A stretch of DNA of 64,000 bases from Nocardioides sp. SYSU D00038. GTDB lineage: Bacteria; Actinomycetota; Actinomycetes; Propionibacteriales; Nocardioidaceae. The DNA lies in contig NZ_JAFFJT010000019.1 of assembly GCF_016924665.1 (NCBI RefSeq), positions 1-64,000 on the forward strand. Direction: 5' to 3'. The notes under the pieces are model-generated. The model searched no databases and had not been told where the DNA came from. It saw only the letters and a list, made by a program, of their open reading frames with translations. How positions within the stretch are numbered: the stretch's first letter is position 1; every line of letters begins with the position of its first letter. Shown piece by piece: positions 48,657 to 56,536 of this stretch. The position numbers and the translations under genes are program-made.

Positions 48657-49415
48657 ATGGACATCCACACCACCACCCTCCCGCGCACGACGACGCAGCC
48701 GGCCGTCCGGCTCGTCGACGTGCACAAGACCTACGCCGGCGCGACGCCGGTCGCGGCCCTCCGCGGCGTCACGCTCGACCTCGGCCGCGGCACCGTCACC
48801 GCGATCATGGGCCAGTCGGGCTCGGGCAAGTCGACGCTCCTCAACGTCGCCGCCGGCCTCGACCAGCCGACCCGCGGCCGGGTCGTCATCGGCGACCAGG
48901 ACACCGCCGGGCTCTCGCCCGACCGGCTGACCCGGCTCCGGCGTGAGCAGGTCGGCTTCGTCTTCCAGTCCTACAACCTGATCGGCCACCTCGACGTGCG
49001 CGCCAACATCGAGCTCCCGCTGGTGCTCGGCGGGCGCAGCACCGACGAGGCCTGGCTGGCCGAGCTGGTCGGGTCGCTGGGCCTCACCGGCCTGACCGGC
49101 CGGCTGCCCGGCGAGCTCTCCGGCGGCCAGGCGCAGCGGGTCGCCATCGCCCGCGCCCTGGTCACCCGCCCCACGGTCGTCTTCGCCGACGAGCCCACCG
49201 GGGCGCTGGACTCGCGCACCGGGGCGCAGGTGCTCGAGCTGCTGCGCGACACCGCCCGGCGGCTCGACCAGACCGTCGTCCTGGTCACCCACGACAGCGT
49301 GGTGGCCGCGGCCGCCGAGCGGGTGGTGCTGCTCGCCGACGGCCTGGTCGTCGACGAGCTGCTCGCCCCCACCGTCGAGCAGGTCACCGCGCGCATGCTG
49401 GGCCTGGGCCGATGA
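48657..49415 (+). CDS. ABC transporter ATP-binding protein (MacB/LolD type)
   Basis: A 252-residue ATPase. Walker A is GQSGSGKST, the Q-loop VFQSYNL, the signature LSGGQAQRVAIARAL, Walker B VVFADEPTGALDS and the switch histidine LVTHD. The sequence is typical of ATPases paired with FtsX-like permeases that export peptides or antibiotics. The ATG is leaderless, 7 nt after TAGCGT. Its stop overlaps the permease ATG by 4 nt. Confidence 0.95.
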   Translation: MDIHTTTLPRTTTQPAVRLVDVHKTYAGATPVAALRGVTLDLGRGTVTAIMGQSGSGKSTLLNVAAGLDQPTRGRVVIGDQDTAGLSPDRLTRLRREQVGFVFQSYNLIGHLDVRANIELPLVLGGRSTDEAWLAELVGSLGLTGLTGRLPGELSGGQAQRVAIARALVTRPTVVFADEPTGALDSRTGAQVLELLRDTARRLDQTVVLVTHDSVVAAAAERVVLLADGLVVDELLAPTVEQVTARMLGLGR

Positions 49416-51304
49416 CCGGTCCGTGGGGCCTGGCCCTCTCCGGTGCCCGGGCCCACCGCGCCGGCCTGTCCGGCACCGCCCTGGTGCTGGCCGCGGCCGG
49501 GGCCGTGGTGTCGATGGTCGGCGTGCTGCTCGAGTCGGGTCTGCGCGCCGCACCGGGCGTCGACGGCGGCCTGCTGACCGCCCTCGCGTCGTCGTACGCC
49601 GGCACCGCGCTGGTCGTGGTGCTGCTCGTCACCGCGACCACCGTGACCCTCGCGCTGCGCGGTCGCCGCCGCGAGCTGGCGCTGCTGCGCACGGTCGGCG
49701 CGACCCGCGGGCAGGTGCGCCAGCAGGTCTCGCGCGAGGTGCTGCTCGTGGCCGGGGTCGCGGTGCCGCTCGGCGCGCTGCCAGGCGTCCTCCTGGCTCG
49801 GCGGCTGGTGCCGCTGCTGGTCGACGCCGGCGTGCTCGCCCCGGGCGGCGAGCTCGCGATCTCCCCGCTCCCCGCCCTCGGCGCGGTGGCCCTGCTGCTG
49901 CCGACCGCGCTGCTCGCCGGCCGGCTGGCCGCCCGCGAGACCCTGCGCTCCTCGCCCACCGAGGCCGTGCGCGACAGCGCCCACGAGGCGCCCGGTATCG
50001 GCGGGGTGCGCCGCTGGCTCGCCGTCGCCGGCGCCGTCGCCGGCCTCGCCGCCGCGTTCAGCCCGCTCGTCGTGCCGGGCACGATCGGCGCCGCGAGCGC
50101 CGCGACGTCGGCCTTCCTGCTGGTCGCGGCGGCGTGCCTGGCCGGCCCGCTGCTGGTCGCGGCGACCTTCGGCCGCGCCTCGCGGCTCCCGGGTGCGCGC
50201 ACCGGCGCGCCGACCCGGCTGGCGCTGCACAACCTGCGCGGCTACTCGCGCCGGCTGACCACGGTCGTCGTGCCGCTGGCCCTCGCCCTCGCCACCGGCA
50301 CCATCCAGACCAGCGTGGACCGGTCCGTCGCCGAGGCCGCCGGTCAGCAGCTGACCGCGGCCCTGGGCGCCGACCTGGTCGTCACCGGCGCCACCACGCC
50401 CGACCGGGTGCGCGAGGCCACCGCCCTGCCGGGTCTGGCGCGCGTCGTACCCCTCACCGACACGCCCGCCGAGGTGCGCACCGACTCCGACGACCTGCCC
50501 GACGGCCTGGTCTGGGAGCGCACGTCGCTGCGCGCCGTGCCGGCCGACGTGCCGCGCGACGTGCTCGACCCCGGCGTCACCGAGGGGTCGCTGGCGGCCC
50601 TGGCCGAGCCGGGCACCGTGGCCGTCAGCTCCGACGCGGCGTTCGAGCTGGGGCTCGACCTCGGCGACGCCGTGCCGGTGCGGGTCGAGGGCGCCGAGCA
50701 CCGGCTCGACGTGGTCGCGGTCTACGACCGTGGGCTCGGCCTGGGCGACTACCTCACCGACACGTCCACCGTCGCCGCCCTCGGCGGCGCCCCCGCCGCG
50801 ACCACGCTGCTCGTCGACGCCGACGACCCCGCCGCCACCGGGGCCCTGCGCGGGCTCGAGCTCGGCGTCGCCACGGCCGAGGGGTACGCCGCCTCGGTGG
50901 TCAGCGCCGACGCGGCCCTGCAGCGGCTCTCGACCGTGCTGCTCCTGGCCCTGCTCGTCTTCGTCGGGCTCGGCGCGGCGACCGCGCTGGTGCTCTCGAC
51001 GGCCGGGCGGCGCGCCGAGCTGGCGCTGCTGCACCGCACCGGGGCCACCCGGCGCCAGCTGGTGCGGATGACCCTGGTGGAGTCGGTGCTCACCGGCCTG
51101 CTGGCCTGGGTGATCGGCACCGCGGCCGTGGTGCCGGCCGTCGTCGGGGTCAGCGCCGGGCTGCTCGGCTGGCACCTGCCGGTCGTCGACCTGCCCACCT
51201 ACGCGCTGCTGAGCGGGGCCGTGCTGGTCACCTCGGTGGCCGCGACCGTCGGCGCCGCGACGTGGGCGGTGCGGCTCCCCCGCGGGCGGACCGCGGCGGC
51301 GTAG
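49412..51304 (+). CDS. FtsX-like ABC transporter permease
   Basis: A 630-residue permease with about ten membrane helices in two FtsX-type modules. Each module has an RRRELALLRTVGATRGQ- or RRAELALLHRTGATRRQL-type cytoplasmic coupling motif (about residues 85 and 530). An extracellular loop of around 200 residues (about 300-500) lies between them. It partners the preceding ATPase through an ATGA overlap and is likely an exporter of antimicrobial or lipid-linked compounds under the upstream two-component system. The substrate is not known. Confidence 0.92.
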   Translation: MTGPWGLALSGARAHRAGLSGTALVLAAAGAVVSMVGVLLESGLRAAPGVDGGLLTALASSYAGTALVVVLLVTATTVTLALRGRRRELALLRTVGATRGQVRQQVSREVLLVAGVAVPLGALPGVLLARRLVPLLVDAGVLAPGGELAISPLPALGAVALLLPTALLAGRLAARETLRSSPTEAVRDSAHEAPGIGGVRRWLAVAGAVAGLAAAFSPLVVPGTIGAASAATSAFLLVAAACLAGPLLVAATFGRASRLPGARTGAPTRLALHNLRGYSRRLTTVVVPLALALATGTIQTSVDRSVAEAAGQQLTAALGADLVVTGATTPDRVREATALPGLARVVPLTDTPAEVRTDSDDLPDGLVWERTSLRAVPADVPRDVLDPGVTEGSLAALAEPGTVAVSSDAAFELGLDLGDAVPVRVEGAEHRLDVVAVYDRGLGLGDYLTDTSTVAALGGAPAATTLLVDADDPAATGALRGLELGVATAEGYAASVVSADAALQRLSTVLLLALLVFVGLGAATALVLSTAGRRAELALLHRTGATRRQLVRMTLVESVLTGLLAWVIGTAAVVPAVVGVSAGLLGWHLPVVDLPTYALLSGAVLVTSVAATVGAATWAVRLPRGRTAAA

Positions 51305-51309
51305 GCCGC

Positions 51310-51939
51310 TCAGCCGCGGGCGATCGCCTCGCGCAGCGCGTCGGCGTCGAGCTCGGCGCCGTAGGCGGGCCTGTCGCGGTCGAAGCGCCGGCCCTCGACG
51401 AGGGGGCCGGCGTCGACCACGTCGAAGCCGAACGCGTCGATGACCCCGGCGACGACGGCCTTGGCCTCGACGTCGTCGCCGGCGATGGGCAGGGCCCGGC
51501 GACCGGCGGTGCCGGGCGGGGTGCCGGCGGTGCCGATCTGGGCGGCGGCGATCGCGTTGAACGCCTTGACCACCCGCGAGGTCGGCAGGTGCGCGGCCAG
51601 CAGCTCGCTCGGGGCGGTGCGGCCCTCGTCGATCTCGGCGTAGTGGCCGTCGCGCTCCCAGTAGTAGTTGTTGGTGTCGATCACGACCTTGCCGGCGAGC
51701 GGCTCCACCGGCACCTGCTCGTAGGCCTTGAACGGGATGGTCACCACGACGACGTCGCCGGCGCGCCCGGCCTCGGCGGGCGTCGCCGCTCGGGCCCGGT
51801 CGCCGAGCTCGGCGACCAGGTCGGCGAGCGTCTCCGGCCCGCGCGAGTTGCTGAGCACGACGTCGTAGCCGTGGGCCACGGCCTGCCGCGCGATGGCCTG
51901 TCCGATGTGGCCGCTTCCGATGAGTCCGATGGTGGTCAT
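51310..51939 (-). CDS. NADP-dependent oxidoreductase (F420 reductase-like fold)
   Basis: A 209-residue Rossmann protein of the F420_oxidored (NADPH:F420 oxidoreductase-like) family. The nucleotide-binding motif is TIGLIGSGHIGQAIARQAVA, followed by VVLSNSRGPETL, where the SNSR segment favours NADPH. Later motifs are VVVVTIPFKAYEQVP and KVVIDTNNYYWERDG. Many such proteins do not use F420 themselves, so the exact substrate is open. ATG at 51939 was chosen because the motif starts right after it. The gene ends 5 nt from the convergent ABC permease. Confidence 0.88.
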   Translation of the reverse strand: MTTIGLIGSGHIGQAIARQAVAHGYDVVLSNSRGPETLADLVAELGDRARAATPAEAGRAGDVVVVTIPFKAYEQVPVEPLAGKVVIDTNNYYWERDGHYAEIDEGRTAPSELLAAHLPTSRVVKAFNAIAAAQIGTAGTPPGTAGRRALPIAGDDVEAKAVVAGVIDAFGFDVVDAGPLVEGRRFDRDRPAYGAELDADALREAIARG

Positions 51940-51990
51940 GGGGGGTGAACGTCGAACCCGGGCCACCGCTTCCCCGGTCCGCCGGTGTGA

Positions 51991-52662
51991 TCAGGAGCGG
52001 GTGCGGCGGGTGGCGCGCACGACGACGTCGTGGAGCGTGACCTCGCGGCCGTCGCCGGCGGGCAGGGTGCGGTCGGGTTCCAAGGCCGTCGTGACCTCCC
52101 AGTCGGCGGGGTCGAGGCGGGCCACGACGCTGGCGGCGGTGACCGAGGCCTCGGGCGGGGGGTTCGGGCCCTCGCTCGCGTGCCCGTGGCCGTGCCCGGT
52201 GCCGTGGCGGTGGCGGTGCGCCACGACGAGCAGGGTGCCGCCCGGGGCGACCCACTCGACCAGCCGGCCGTAGAGGTCGAGCTGCGGGATCGCGGCGTGG
52301 GCGTAGTGGGTGGTCACGAGGTCGAAGCGGGTCGACGGCGTCCAGGTGGCCAGGTCGGCGACCTCCCACGCCACGGTGCCGGGGGCGGTGCGGCCGGACG
52401 CGCGCTCGGCGGCCCGGGCCAGGGCCTCGCCGGAGATGTCGACGGCCGTGACCCGCCAGCCGGCCGCGGCGAGCCAGGTCGCCTCGGCTCCCGCGCCGCA
52501 GCCGGCGTCTAGCGCGGTGCCGGGTGACAGCTCGGCGACCTCGCGGACGAGGTGGGGGTTCGGTGGGTTGGTGGCCACCGAGCCGGGGCCGCCGGGGCGG
52601 TCGCGCCAGTGCTGCTGCCAGAACTCCCGGTCGAAGTCGGGCGGGCTGTCGGGGTCGGTCAT
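51991..52662 (-). CDS. class I SAM-dependent methyltransferase
   Basis: A 223-residue soluble methyltransferase. Motif I is ALDAGCGAGAEATWLAAAGW, motif II VTAVDISGEALARAAERA, and FDLVTTHYAHAAIPQLDLYG and VAPGGTLLVVAHRH follow. A His-rich stretch (HRHRHGTGHGHGHA) interrupts the C-terminal part. The N-terminal EFWQQHWRDRPGGPGSVAT is common in this group. The ATG has AGGAGG upstream. It is divergent from an XRE-cupin regulator with 89 nt between, so that regulator may control it. Confidence 0.88.
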   Translation of the reverse strand: MTDPDSPPDFDREFWQQHWRDRPGGPGSVATNPPNPHLVREVAELSPGTALDAGCGAGAEATWLAAAGWRVTAVDISGEALARAAERASGRTAPGTVAWEVADLATWTPSTRFDLVTTHYAHAAIPQLDLYGRLVEWVAPGGTLLVVAHRHRHGTGHGHGHASEGPNPPPEASVTAASVVARLDPADWEVTTALEPDRTLPAGDGREVTLHDVVVRATRRTRS

Positions 52663-52751
52663 GGGGTCCTCCTGGATGCGGTCACCTCGCCAGCGTGCGA
52701 GCATGGATGCCGAGAAGCAAAGAATGTTGCCGAACGGAAAAGAGACGCGCG

Positions 52752-53378
52752 ATGGACGACACCACCGATCGCACCCTCGACGCGGTGGGCCCGCGGCTGA
52801 AGCTGCTGCGCCAGCGCCGCGACATCACGCTCGCCGACCTGTCCGACCTGACCGGCATCTCGGTCAGCACCCTGTCCCGGCTCGAGGCCGGCCTGCGTCG
52901 TCCGACCTTGGAGCAGCTGCTGCCGCTGGCCCGGGTGCACGGCGTCACGCTCGACGAGCTGGTCGACGCCCCACCCACCGGCGACCCGCGGATCAACCTC
53001 CGCCCGATCACCACCGGCGACGGCTCCACGGTGCTGCCGCTGAGCCGGCGGGCCGGCGGCATCCAGGCCTACAAGTTCGTCAAGCCGCGGGGCCGCGACG
53101 ACGACCAGCCGGTGCTGCGCACCCACGAGGGCTACGACTGGGTCTACGTCCTCGACGGCACCCTGCGCCTGGTGCTGGGCGAGCACGACCTGACGCTCAA
53201 GCCGGGCGAGGCGGCCGAGTTCGACACCCGCACGCCGCACTGGTTCGGCGCGACCAGCGCGGGACCGGTGGAGTTCCTCAGCCTGATCGGCAAGCAGGGC
53301 GAGCGCGCGCACCTGCGGGCCGCGCCCTCGTCGGGCCGGTCGTCGGGCCGATCGTCGGGCCCGGCCGGGCCGGCCTGA
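52752..53378 (+). CDS. XRE-family regulator with C-terminal cupin
   Basis: A 208-residue DNA-binding protein. The helix-turn-helix (about 12-68) contains LKLLRQRRDITLADLSDLTG and SVSTLSRLEAGLRRP. The cupin domain (about 110-185) has THEGYDWVYVLDGTLRLVLG and PGEAAEFDTRTPHWFG, which may bind a small ligand. The Ser/Gly-rich tail (SSGRSSGRSSG) is unusual. This layout is common for repressors of a neighbouring gene. The divergent methyltransferase is the candidate target, with an AT-richer patch around 52710-52745 as operator region. Confidence 0.88.
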   Translation: MDDTTDRTLDAVGPRLKLLRQRRDITLADLSDLTGISVSTLSRLEAGLRRPTLEQLLPLARVHGVTLDELVDAPPTGDPRINLRPITTGDGSTVLPLSRRAGGIQAYKFVKPRGRDDDQPVLRTHEGYDWVYVLDGTLRLVLGEHDLTLKPGEAAEFDTRTPHWFGATSAGPVEFLSLIGKQGERAHLRAAPSSGRSSGRSSGPAGPA

Positions 53379-53383
53379 CCGGG

Positions 53384-54016
53384 TCAGCGCTCGTCGCCGG
53401 CCTCGCGGGCCAGGTTGCGGCGGCGGGTCACCCAGGCCTTGCGGGCCGCCCGGCTGCGCCGCCGCCGGAGCCGCTCGGCCTCGAGCCGCTGCCGCTCGAT
53501 CACCCGCAGCCGGCGCTTCTCGGCGTTCTCCGCCCTGCGCCGCTCGGCCTCGACGGCCGCCTCGGAGCGCACCGGCCAGTGGTACGGCAGGTCGTCGGGG
53601 ACGTCGGGGAAGAGCGGCCGGTAGAACTCGGGGTCCTTGCGCACCAAGGCGGAGCGGTGGCTGCGGTGCACCGCCTCGTCGCCCAGCCAGGGGGGCAGCA
53701 GGCCGGCCCCGGCCAGCTCATCCTGGCTGCGGAGGGTGGCGACGCCGGCCGCGCGGAGGTCGGTGGTGATGGTGAGCGCGCAGGTGTCGCCGAAGCCGAG
53801 CTCGGTCCAGACCGCGCAGCAGGTGACGCCGTAGCGGCCGAGCGCCTCCTCGTGCCCCTTCCACATCAGCACGGCTGGGTGGTTGGCCCAGCCGTAGCCC
53901 GGCCGGGTCAGCGCGCGCACCACCTGGATGGTCTCCACCCGCTGCTTGCCGAGGCGCTTGGGGTCGAGGGCGCGGGCGGAGCGCTCGAAGTCGGCGTACG
54001 GCAGGAAGGTCTGCAC
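53384..54016 (-). CDS. MSMEG_6728-family protein (pyrimidine dimer DNA glycosylase-like)
   Basis: A 210-residue protein beginning MQTFLPYADFERSARALD when read from GTG 54016. The motifs LDPKRLGKQRVETIQVVRAL and GYGWANHPAVLMWKGHEEAL are those of the MSMEG_6728/Pyr_excise family, related to T4 endonuclease V. A Lys/Arg-rich helical C-terminal tail (about 165-210) follows. Function in bacteria is unproven; a DNA repair role fits its place directly behind a Nei-type glycosylase, whose stop it overlaps if the alternative GTG at 54022 is used. GGAGGGGC gives the ribosome-binding site. Confidence 0.8.
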   Translation of the reverse strand: MQTFLPYADFERSARALDPKRLGKQRVETIQVVRALTRPGYGWANHPAVLMWKGHEEALGRYGVTCCAVWTELGFGDTCALTITTDLRAAGVATLRSQDELAGAGLLPPWLGDEAVHRSHRSALVRKDPEFYRPLFPDVPDDLPYHWPVRSEAAVEAERRRAENAEKRRLRVIERQRLEAERLRRRRSRAARKAWVTRRRNLAREAGDER

Positions 54017-54018
54017 GC

Positions 54019-54807
54019 TCACGCCCCTCCGTCGTCGGGCTGCTCGACCGGGCAGTGGTACGCCGTCCGGCCGCCCACCTGGCTCACGACGACCGGGGCG
54101 CCACAGTCGCGGCAGTGCTCCTGCTTGTAGACCCGGCGCGCCTCCGCCTCGGGCACGCTGAGCCGGTCGGGGCCGTCGACGGTGACGATCCGGCCGTCCT
54201 CGACGGCGGTCGCCATCATCGTCCGGAGCACCTCCCAGAGCCGGTGCCGCTGCTCCTCGTCCAGGTTGCGGGCGGGGCGGGTGGGGTGGATCCCGACGGC
54301 GTGCAGCGCCTCGGCGCGGAACACGTTGCCGACGCCGGCGACGACCGCCTGGTCGAGCAGCACCGTGCCGATCGGGCGGCCGTCGGCCGCCCACGACGAG
54401 AGCACCCGGCCGACGTCGGCGTCGAGCCGCAGTGGGTCGGGCCCGAGCCGGTCGGTCAGGATCGCGACCCCGGCCTCGTCGAGCAGCTCGCAGGTGCTGG
54501 GCGCGACCAGGTCCCACGCCACCCGGTCGGAGGCGAGCCGGAGCCGGGTCTGCGGCATCGGGTCTCGCCCCGGGTCGTCGCCGCGCAGGAAGATCCCGCG
54601 CATGCCGAGGTGCACGTGCACGACGCCCGCCGGCAGCAGGTCGAGCAGGAGGTGCTTGCCCACCGCGTCGGCGCCGCGGAGCACCGCGCCGTCGACGGCG
54701 GCCGCGCCCTCGGCGAACCGGCCCTGCGGCGACCGGGCCGCCACCGGCCCGCCGCTGAGCTCGGCGAGGTCGCGGGCCAAGCGGTGCACGGTGTGTCCCT
54801 CGGGCAT
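54019..54807 (-). CDS. Fpg/Nei-family DNA glycosylase/AP lyase
   Basis: A 262-residue base-excision repair enzyme. Pro2 and Glu3 (MPEGHTVHRLA) are the catalytic residues and identify an Nei-type member. The DNA-binding H2TH region includes GTVLLDQAVVAGVGNVFRAE. The C-terminal zinc finger reads CRDCG and YHCPVEQ, so the fourth cysteine of the usual CxxC is replaced by Glu. It would remove oxidised bases and cut at abasic sites. The ATG has GAGAGGA upstream. It forms a unit with the MSMEG_6728-family gene. Mycobacterial Nei2 is the closest well-known type; exact orthology is not certain. Confidence 0.9.
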   Translation of the reverse strand: MPEGHTVHRLARDLAELSGGPVAARSPQGRFAEGAAAVDGAVLRGADAVGKHLLLDLLPAGVVHVHLGMRGIFLRGDDPGRDPMPQTRLRLASDRVAWDLVAPSTCELLDEAGVAILTDRLGPDPLRLDADVGRVLSSWAADGRPIGTVLLDQAVVAGVGNVFRAEALHAVGIHPTRPARNLDEEQRHRLWEVLRTMMATAVEDGRIVTVDGPDRLSVPEAEARRVYKQEHCRDCGAPVVVSQVGGRTAYHCPVEQPDDGGA

Positions 54808-54880
54808 GCGGCGGCGTCCTCTCGGGTGACCGTCCTGGCGGTCCGGCCCGGTACCCGATCTCACCCGGGGAAGCACGAAC

Positions 54881-54904
54881 GCCCCCGCCGGAGTCGGCGG
54901 GGGC
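54881..54904 (-). terminator. tRNA-Phe terminator hairpin
   Basis: A 10-bp GC stem (GCCCCCGCCG and CGGCGGGGGC) with the loop GAGT lies about 32 nt after the 3' end of the minus-strand tRNA-Phe and before the Nei gene. Confidence 0.75.
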
Positions 54905-54936
54905 GCTCTGCAGGTCCGGAGACCCGTGCTTGCTCG

Positions 54937-55010
54937 TGGGCAGGGGCGGGGTCGAACCGCCGACCTTCCACTTTTCAGGCGGACGCTCGTACCAACTGAG
55001 CTACCTGCCC
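54937..55010 (-). tRNA. tRNA-Phe (GAA)
   Basis: A 74-nt cloverleaf on the minus strand. The acceptor stem is GGGCAGG/CCTGCCC with discriminator A, the D-arm GCTCAGTTGGTACGAGC, the anticodon loop CTGAAAA with GAA and the T-arm GGCGGTTCGACCCCGCC. CCA is not encoded. It is transcribed away from the Glu and Asp tRNAs. Confidence 0.97.
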
Positions 55011-55126
55011 GAGCGAGTCGAAACCTTACCCGAGCCGGTGCGGCCTGTCCGAATCGCGGTCGGGTCCGGGGACCGCCGGCTTTGTGGCGGCCCCGGCGCC
55101 GCCCATATGCTGTGCGGGCACGACGG

Positions 55127-55199
55127 GCCCCCATCGTCTAGCGGCCCAGGACCCCGCCCTTTCACGGCGGTAGCACGGGTTCGAATCCCGTTGGGGGTG
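55127..55199 (+). tRNA. tRNA-Glu (UUC)
   Basis: A 73-nt cloverleaf. The acceptor stem is GCCCCCA/TGGGGGT (with a G-U pair) and the discriminator G. The anticodon loop CTTTCAC holds TTC, and the T-loop is ACGGGTTCGAATCCCGT. CCA is not encoded. It lies upstream of tRNA-Asp in the same direction. Confidence 0.97.
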
Positions 55200-55304
55200 C
55201 TACGCACACGACCGGCCCTGCTCCCGGGTCGCGGGGCTCCGCCCCGATTGGGACGGCGCCGGGTCCGTGGGTTAGAGTTCCACCGCTCCTCACCGAGCAG
55301 TCCT

Positions 55305-55378
55305 GGCCCCGTAGCGCAGTTGGTTAGCGCGCCGCCCTGTCACGGCGGAGGCCGCGGGTTCGAGTCCCGTCGGGGTCG
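55305..55378 (+). tRNA. tRNA-Asp (GUC)
   Basis: A 74-nt cloverleaf. The acceptor stem is GGCCCCG/CGGGGTC with discriminator G. The D-arm is GCGCAGTTGGTTAGCGC, the anticodon loop CTGTCAC holds GTC, and the T-arm is GCGGGTTCGAGTCCCGT. CCA is not encoded. Confidence 0.97.
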
Positions 55379-55465
55379 CTACCGACCGGGGTCCACCTCC
55401 ACTGCGAGGCTGGGCCCCGGTCGCGCATCTCCACCTCCGCTTCCCGGGGTTGCGACAATGACCGG

Positions 55466-55822
55466 GTGCCCATCGACATCGAGCCGGAGCGCTTCGACGA
55501 GCTGGTCGACCGCGCCCTCGACGGGATCCCCGACGAGCTGGCCGGCCTGGTGCGCAACGTCGTCGTGCTGGTGGAGGACGAGCCGCCCGAGCACGAGCCC
55601 GACGACCTCCTGGGCCTCTACGACGGCGTGGCGCTGACCGAGCGCGACAGCAGCCTGCTGCCCCAGCTGCCCGACCGGATCTTCATCTTCCGCGGGCCGC
55701 TGCTCGACATGTGCGAGTCGGAGGAGGAGCTGGTCGAGGAGGTCCGGATCACCGTCGTGCACGAGGTGGCCCACCACTTCGGGATCGACGACGCCCGGCT
55801 CCACGAGCTCGGCTACGCCTGA
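55466..55822 (+). CDS. minimal zinc metallopeptidase family protein
   Basis: A 118-residue protein of the zincin_1 (minimal metalloprotease) family. The zinc site is His99, Glu100 and His103 in VHEVAHHFGI, with Asp109 as a probable third ligand. The family is widespread in actinobacteria and its substrates are unknown. GTG at 55466 follows GACAAT by 6 nt (leaderless), shortly after tRNA-Asp. Its end is 1 nt from the convergent crcB gene. Confidence 0.9.
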   Translation: MPIDIEPERFDELVDRALDGIPDELAGLVRNVVVLVEDEPPEHEPDDLLGLYDGVALTERDSSLLPQLPDRIFIFRGPLLDMCESEEELVEEVRITVVHEVAHHFGIDDARLHELGYA

Positions 55823-55823
55823 C

Positions 55824-56153
55824 TCAGGCGACCACCACGAAGCCGAGCGCGCACGCGGCCAGGCCGCAGCCGATCGTGGCGGCGGCGTAGAGGCCGCCGC
55901 GGCGCGGGCCGGCCGCGTGGGTCTGTACCGCGAACGACGAGTACGTCGTGAACCCGCCGCACAGCCCGGTGCCGAGCAGGGCGAGCGCGTCGCCGTCGAC
56001 CGACGCGCCGGCGAGCAACCCGAGCAGCAGCGAACCGGACGTGTTGACCGCGAAGGTGCCACACGCCCACTCCGGCCGGTCCCACCACGAGGCCAGCAGG
56101 AAGCGCAATGGCGCGCCCACGGCGGCCCCCAGCGCCACCAGCAGCGCGGTCAC
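55824..56153 (-). CDS. crcB: fluoride exporter, CrcB/Fluc subunit 1
   Basis: A 109-residue four-helix protein with CrcB motifs: GAAVGAPLRFLLASWWD, FAVNTSGSLLLGLLAG and CGGFTTYSSFAVQ. Fluc channels let F- out of the cell and work as dimers with antiparallel subunits. Its GTG overlaps the stop of the other crcB by 4 nt (GTGA), with no separate ribosome-binding site, so translation is coupled. The two unlike copies probably form a heterodimer. I see no fluoride riboswitch before the operon. Confidence 0.9.
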   Translation of the reverse strand: MTALLVALGAAVGAPLRFLLASWWDRPEWACGTFAVNTSGSLLLGLLAGASVDGDALALLGTGLCGGFTTYSSFAVQTHAAGPRRGGLYAAATIGCGLAACALGFVVVA

Positions 56154-56536
56154 CGCGGGCCGCCGCGGGTCGCGAGCCGGCTGCCGAGCGCCACCGCGGC
56201 CAGCCCGGCCACCAGCGTGCCGACCAGGTACGCCGCCGCGAGACCCGGTCGTCCGGCGTCGACCAGCGCCCGGCCCTGCTCGGAGGTCGCCGACAGCGTG
56301 GTCCAGCCGCCGAGCAGCCCGGGGCCGAGCCCGGCGGCGAGCACCTCGGAGCGGCGTACGGCCGGGGCCGCCGGAAGCAGGGCGAGCAGCAGCGCACCGC
56401 TGACGTTCACCGCGAAGGTCGTCCACGGCCAGCCACCGCTGTCGGGCACGGCGTCGGTGGCGGCCCAGCGCAGCACCGCACCCGTCGCGCCCCCGACGGC
56501 GACCGCCGCGAGAGCACGCGGCGAGGGGGAGGTCAC
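56150..56536 (-). CDS. crcB: fluoride exporter, CrcB/Fluc subunit 2
   Basis: A 128-residue four-helix CrcB homologue: GGATGAVLRWAATDAVPD, FAVNVSGALLLALLP and GGWTTLSATSEQGRALVDAG. It differs clearly from the downstream copy, as expected for the two halves of a heterodimeric, oppositely oriented Fluc channel. Its GTG overlaps the end of the preceding ATP-binding protein gene by 4 nt, and its end overlaps the next crcB by 4 nt, so three genes are translationally chained. Confidence 0.9.
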   Translation of the reverse strand: MTSPSPRALAAVAVGGATGAVLRWAATDAVPDSGGWPWTTFAVNVSGALLLALLPAAPAVRRSEVLAAGLGPGLLGGWTTLSATSEQGRALVDAGRPGLAAAYLVGTLVAGLAAVALGSRLATRGGPR

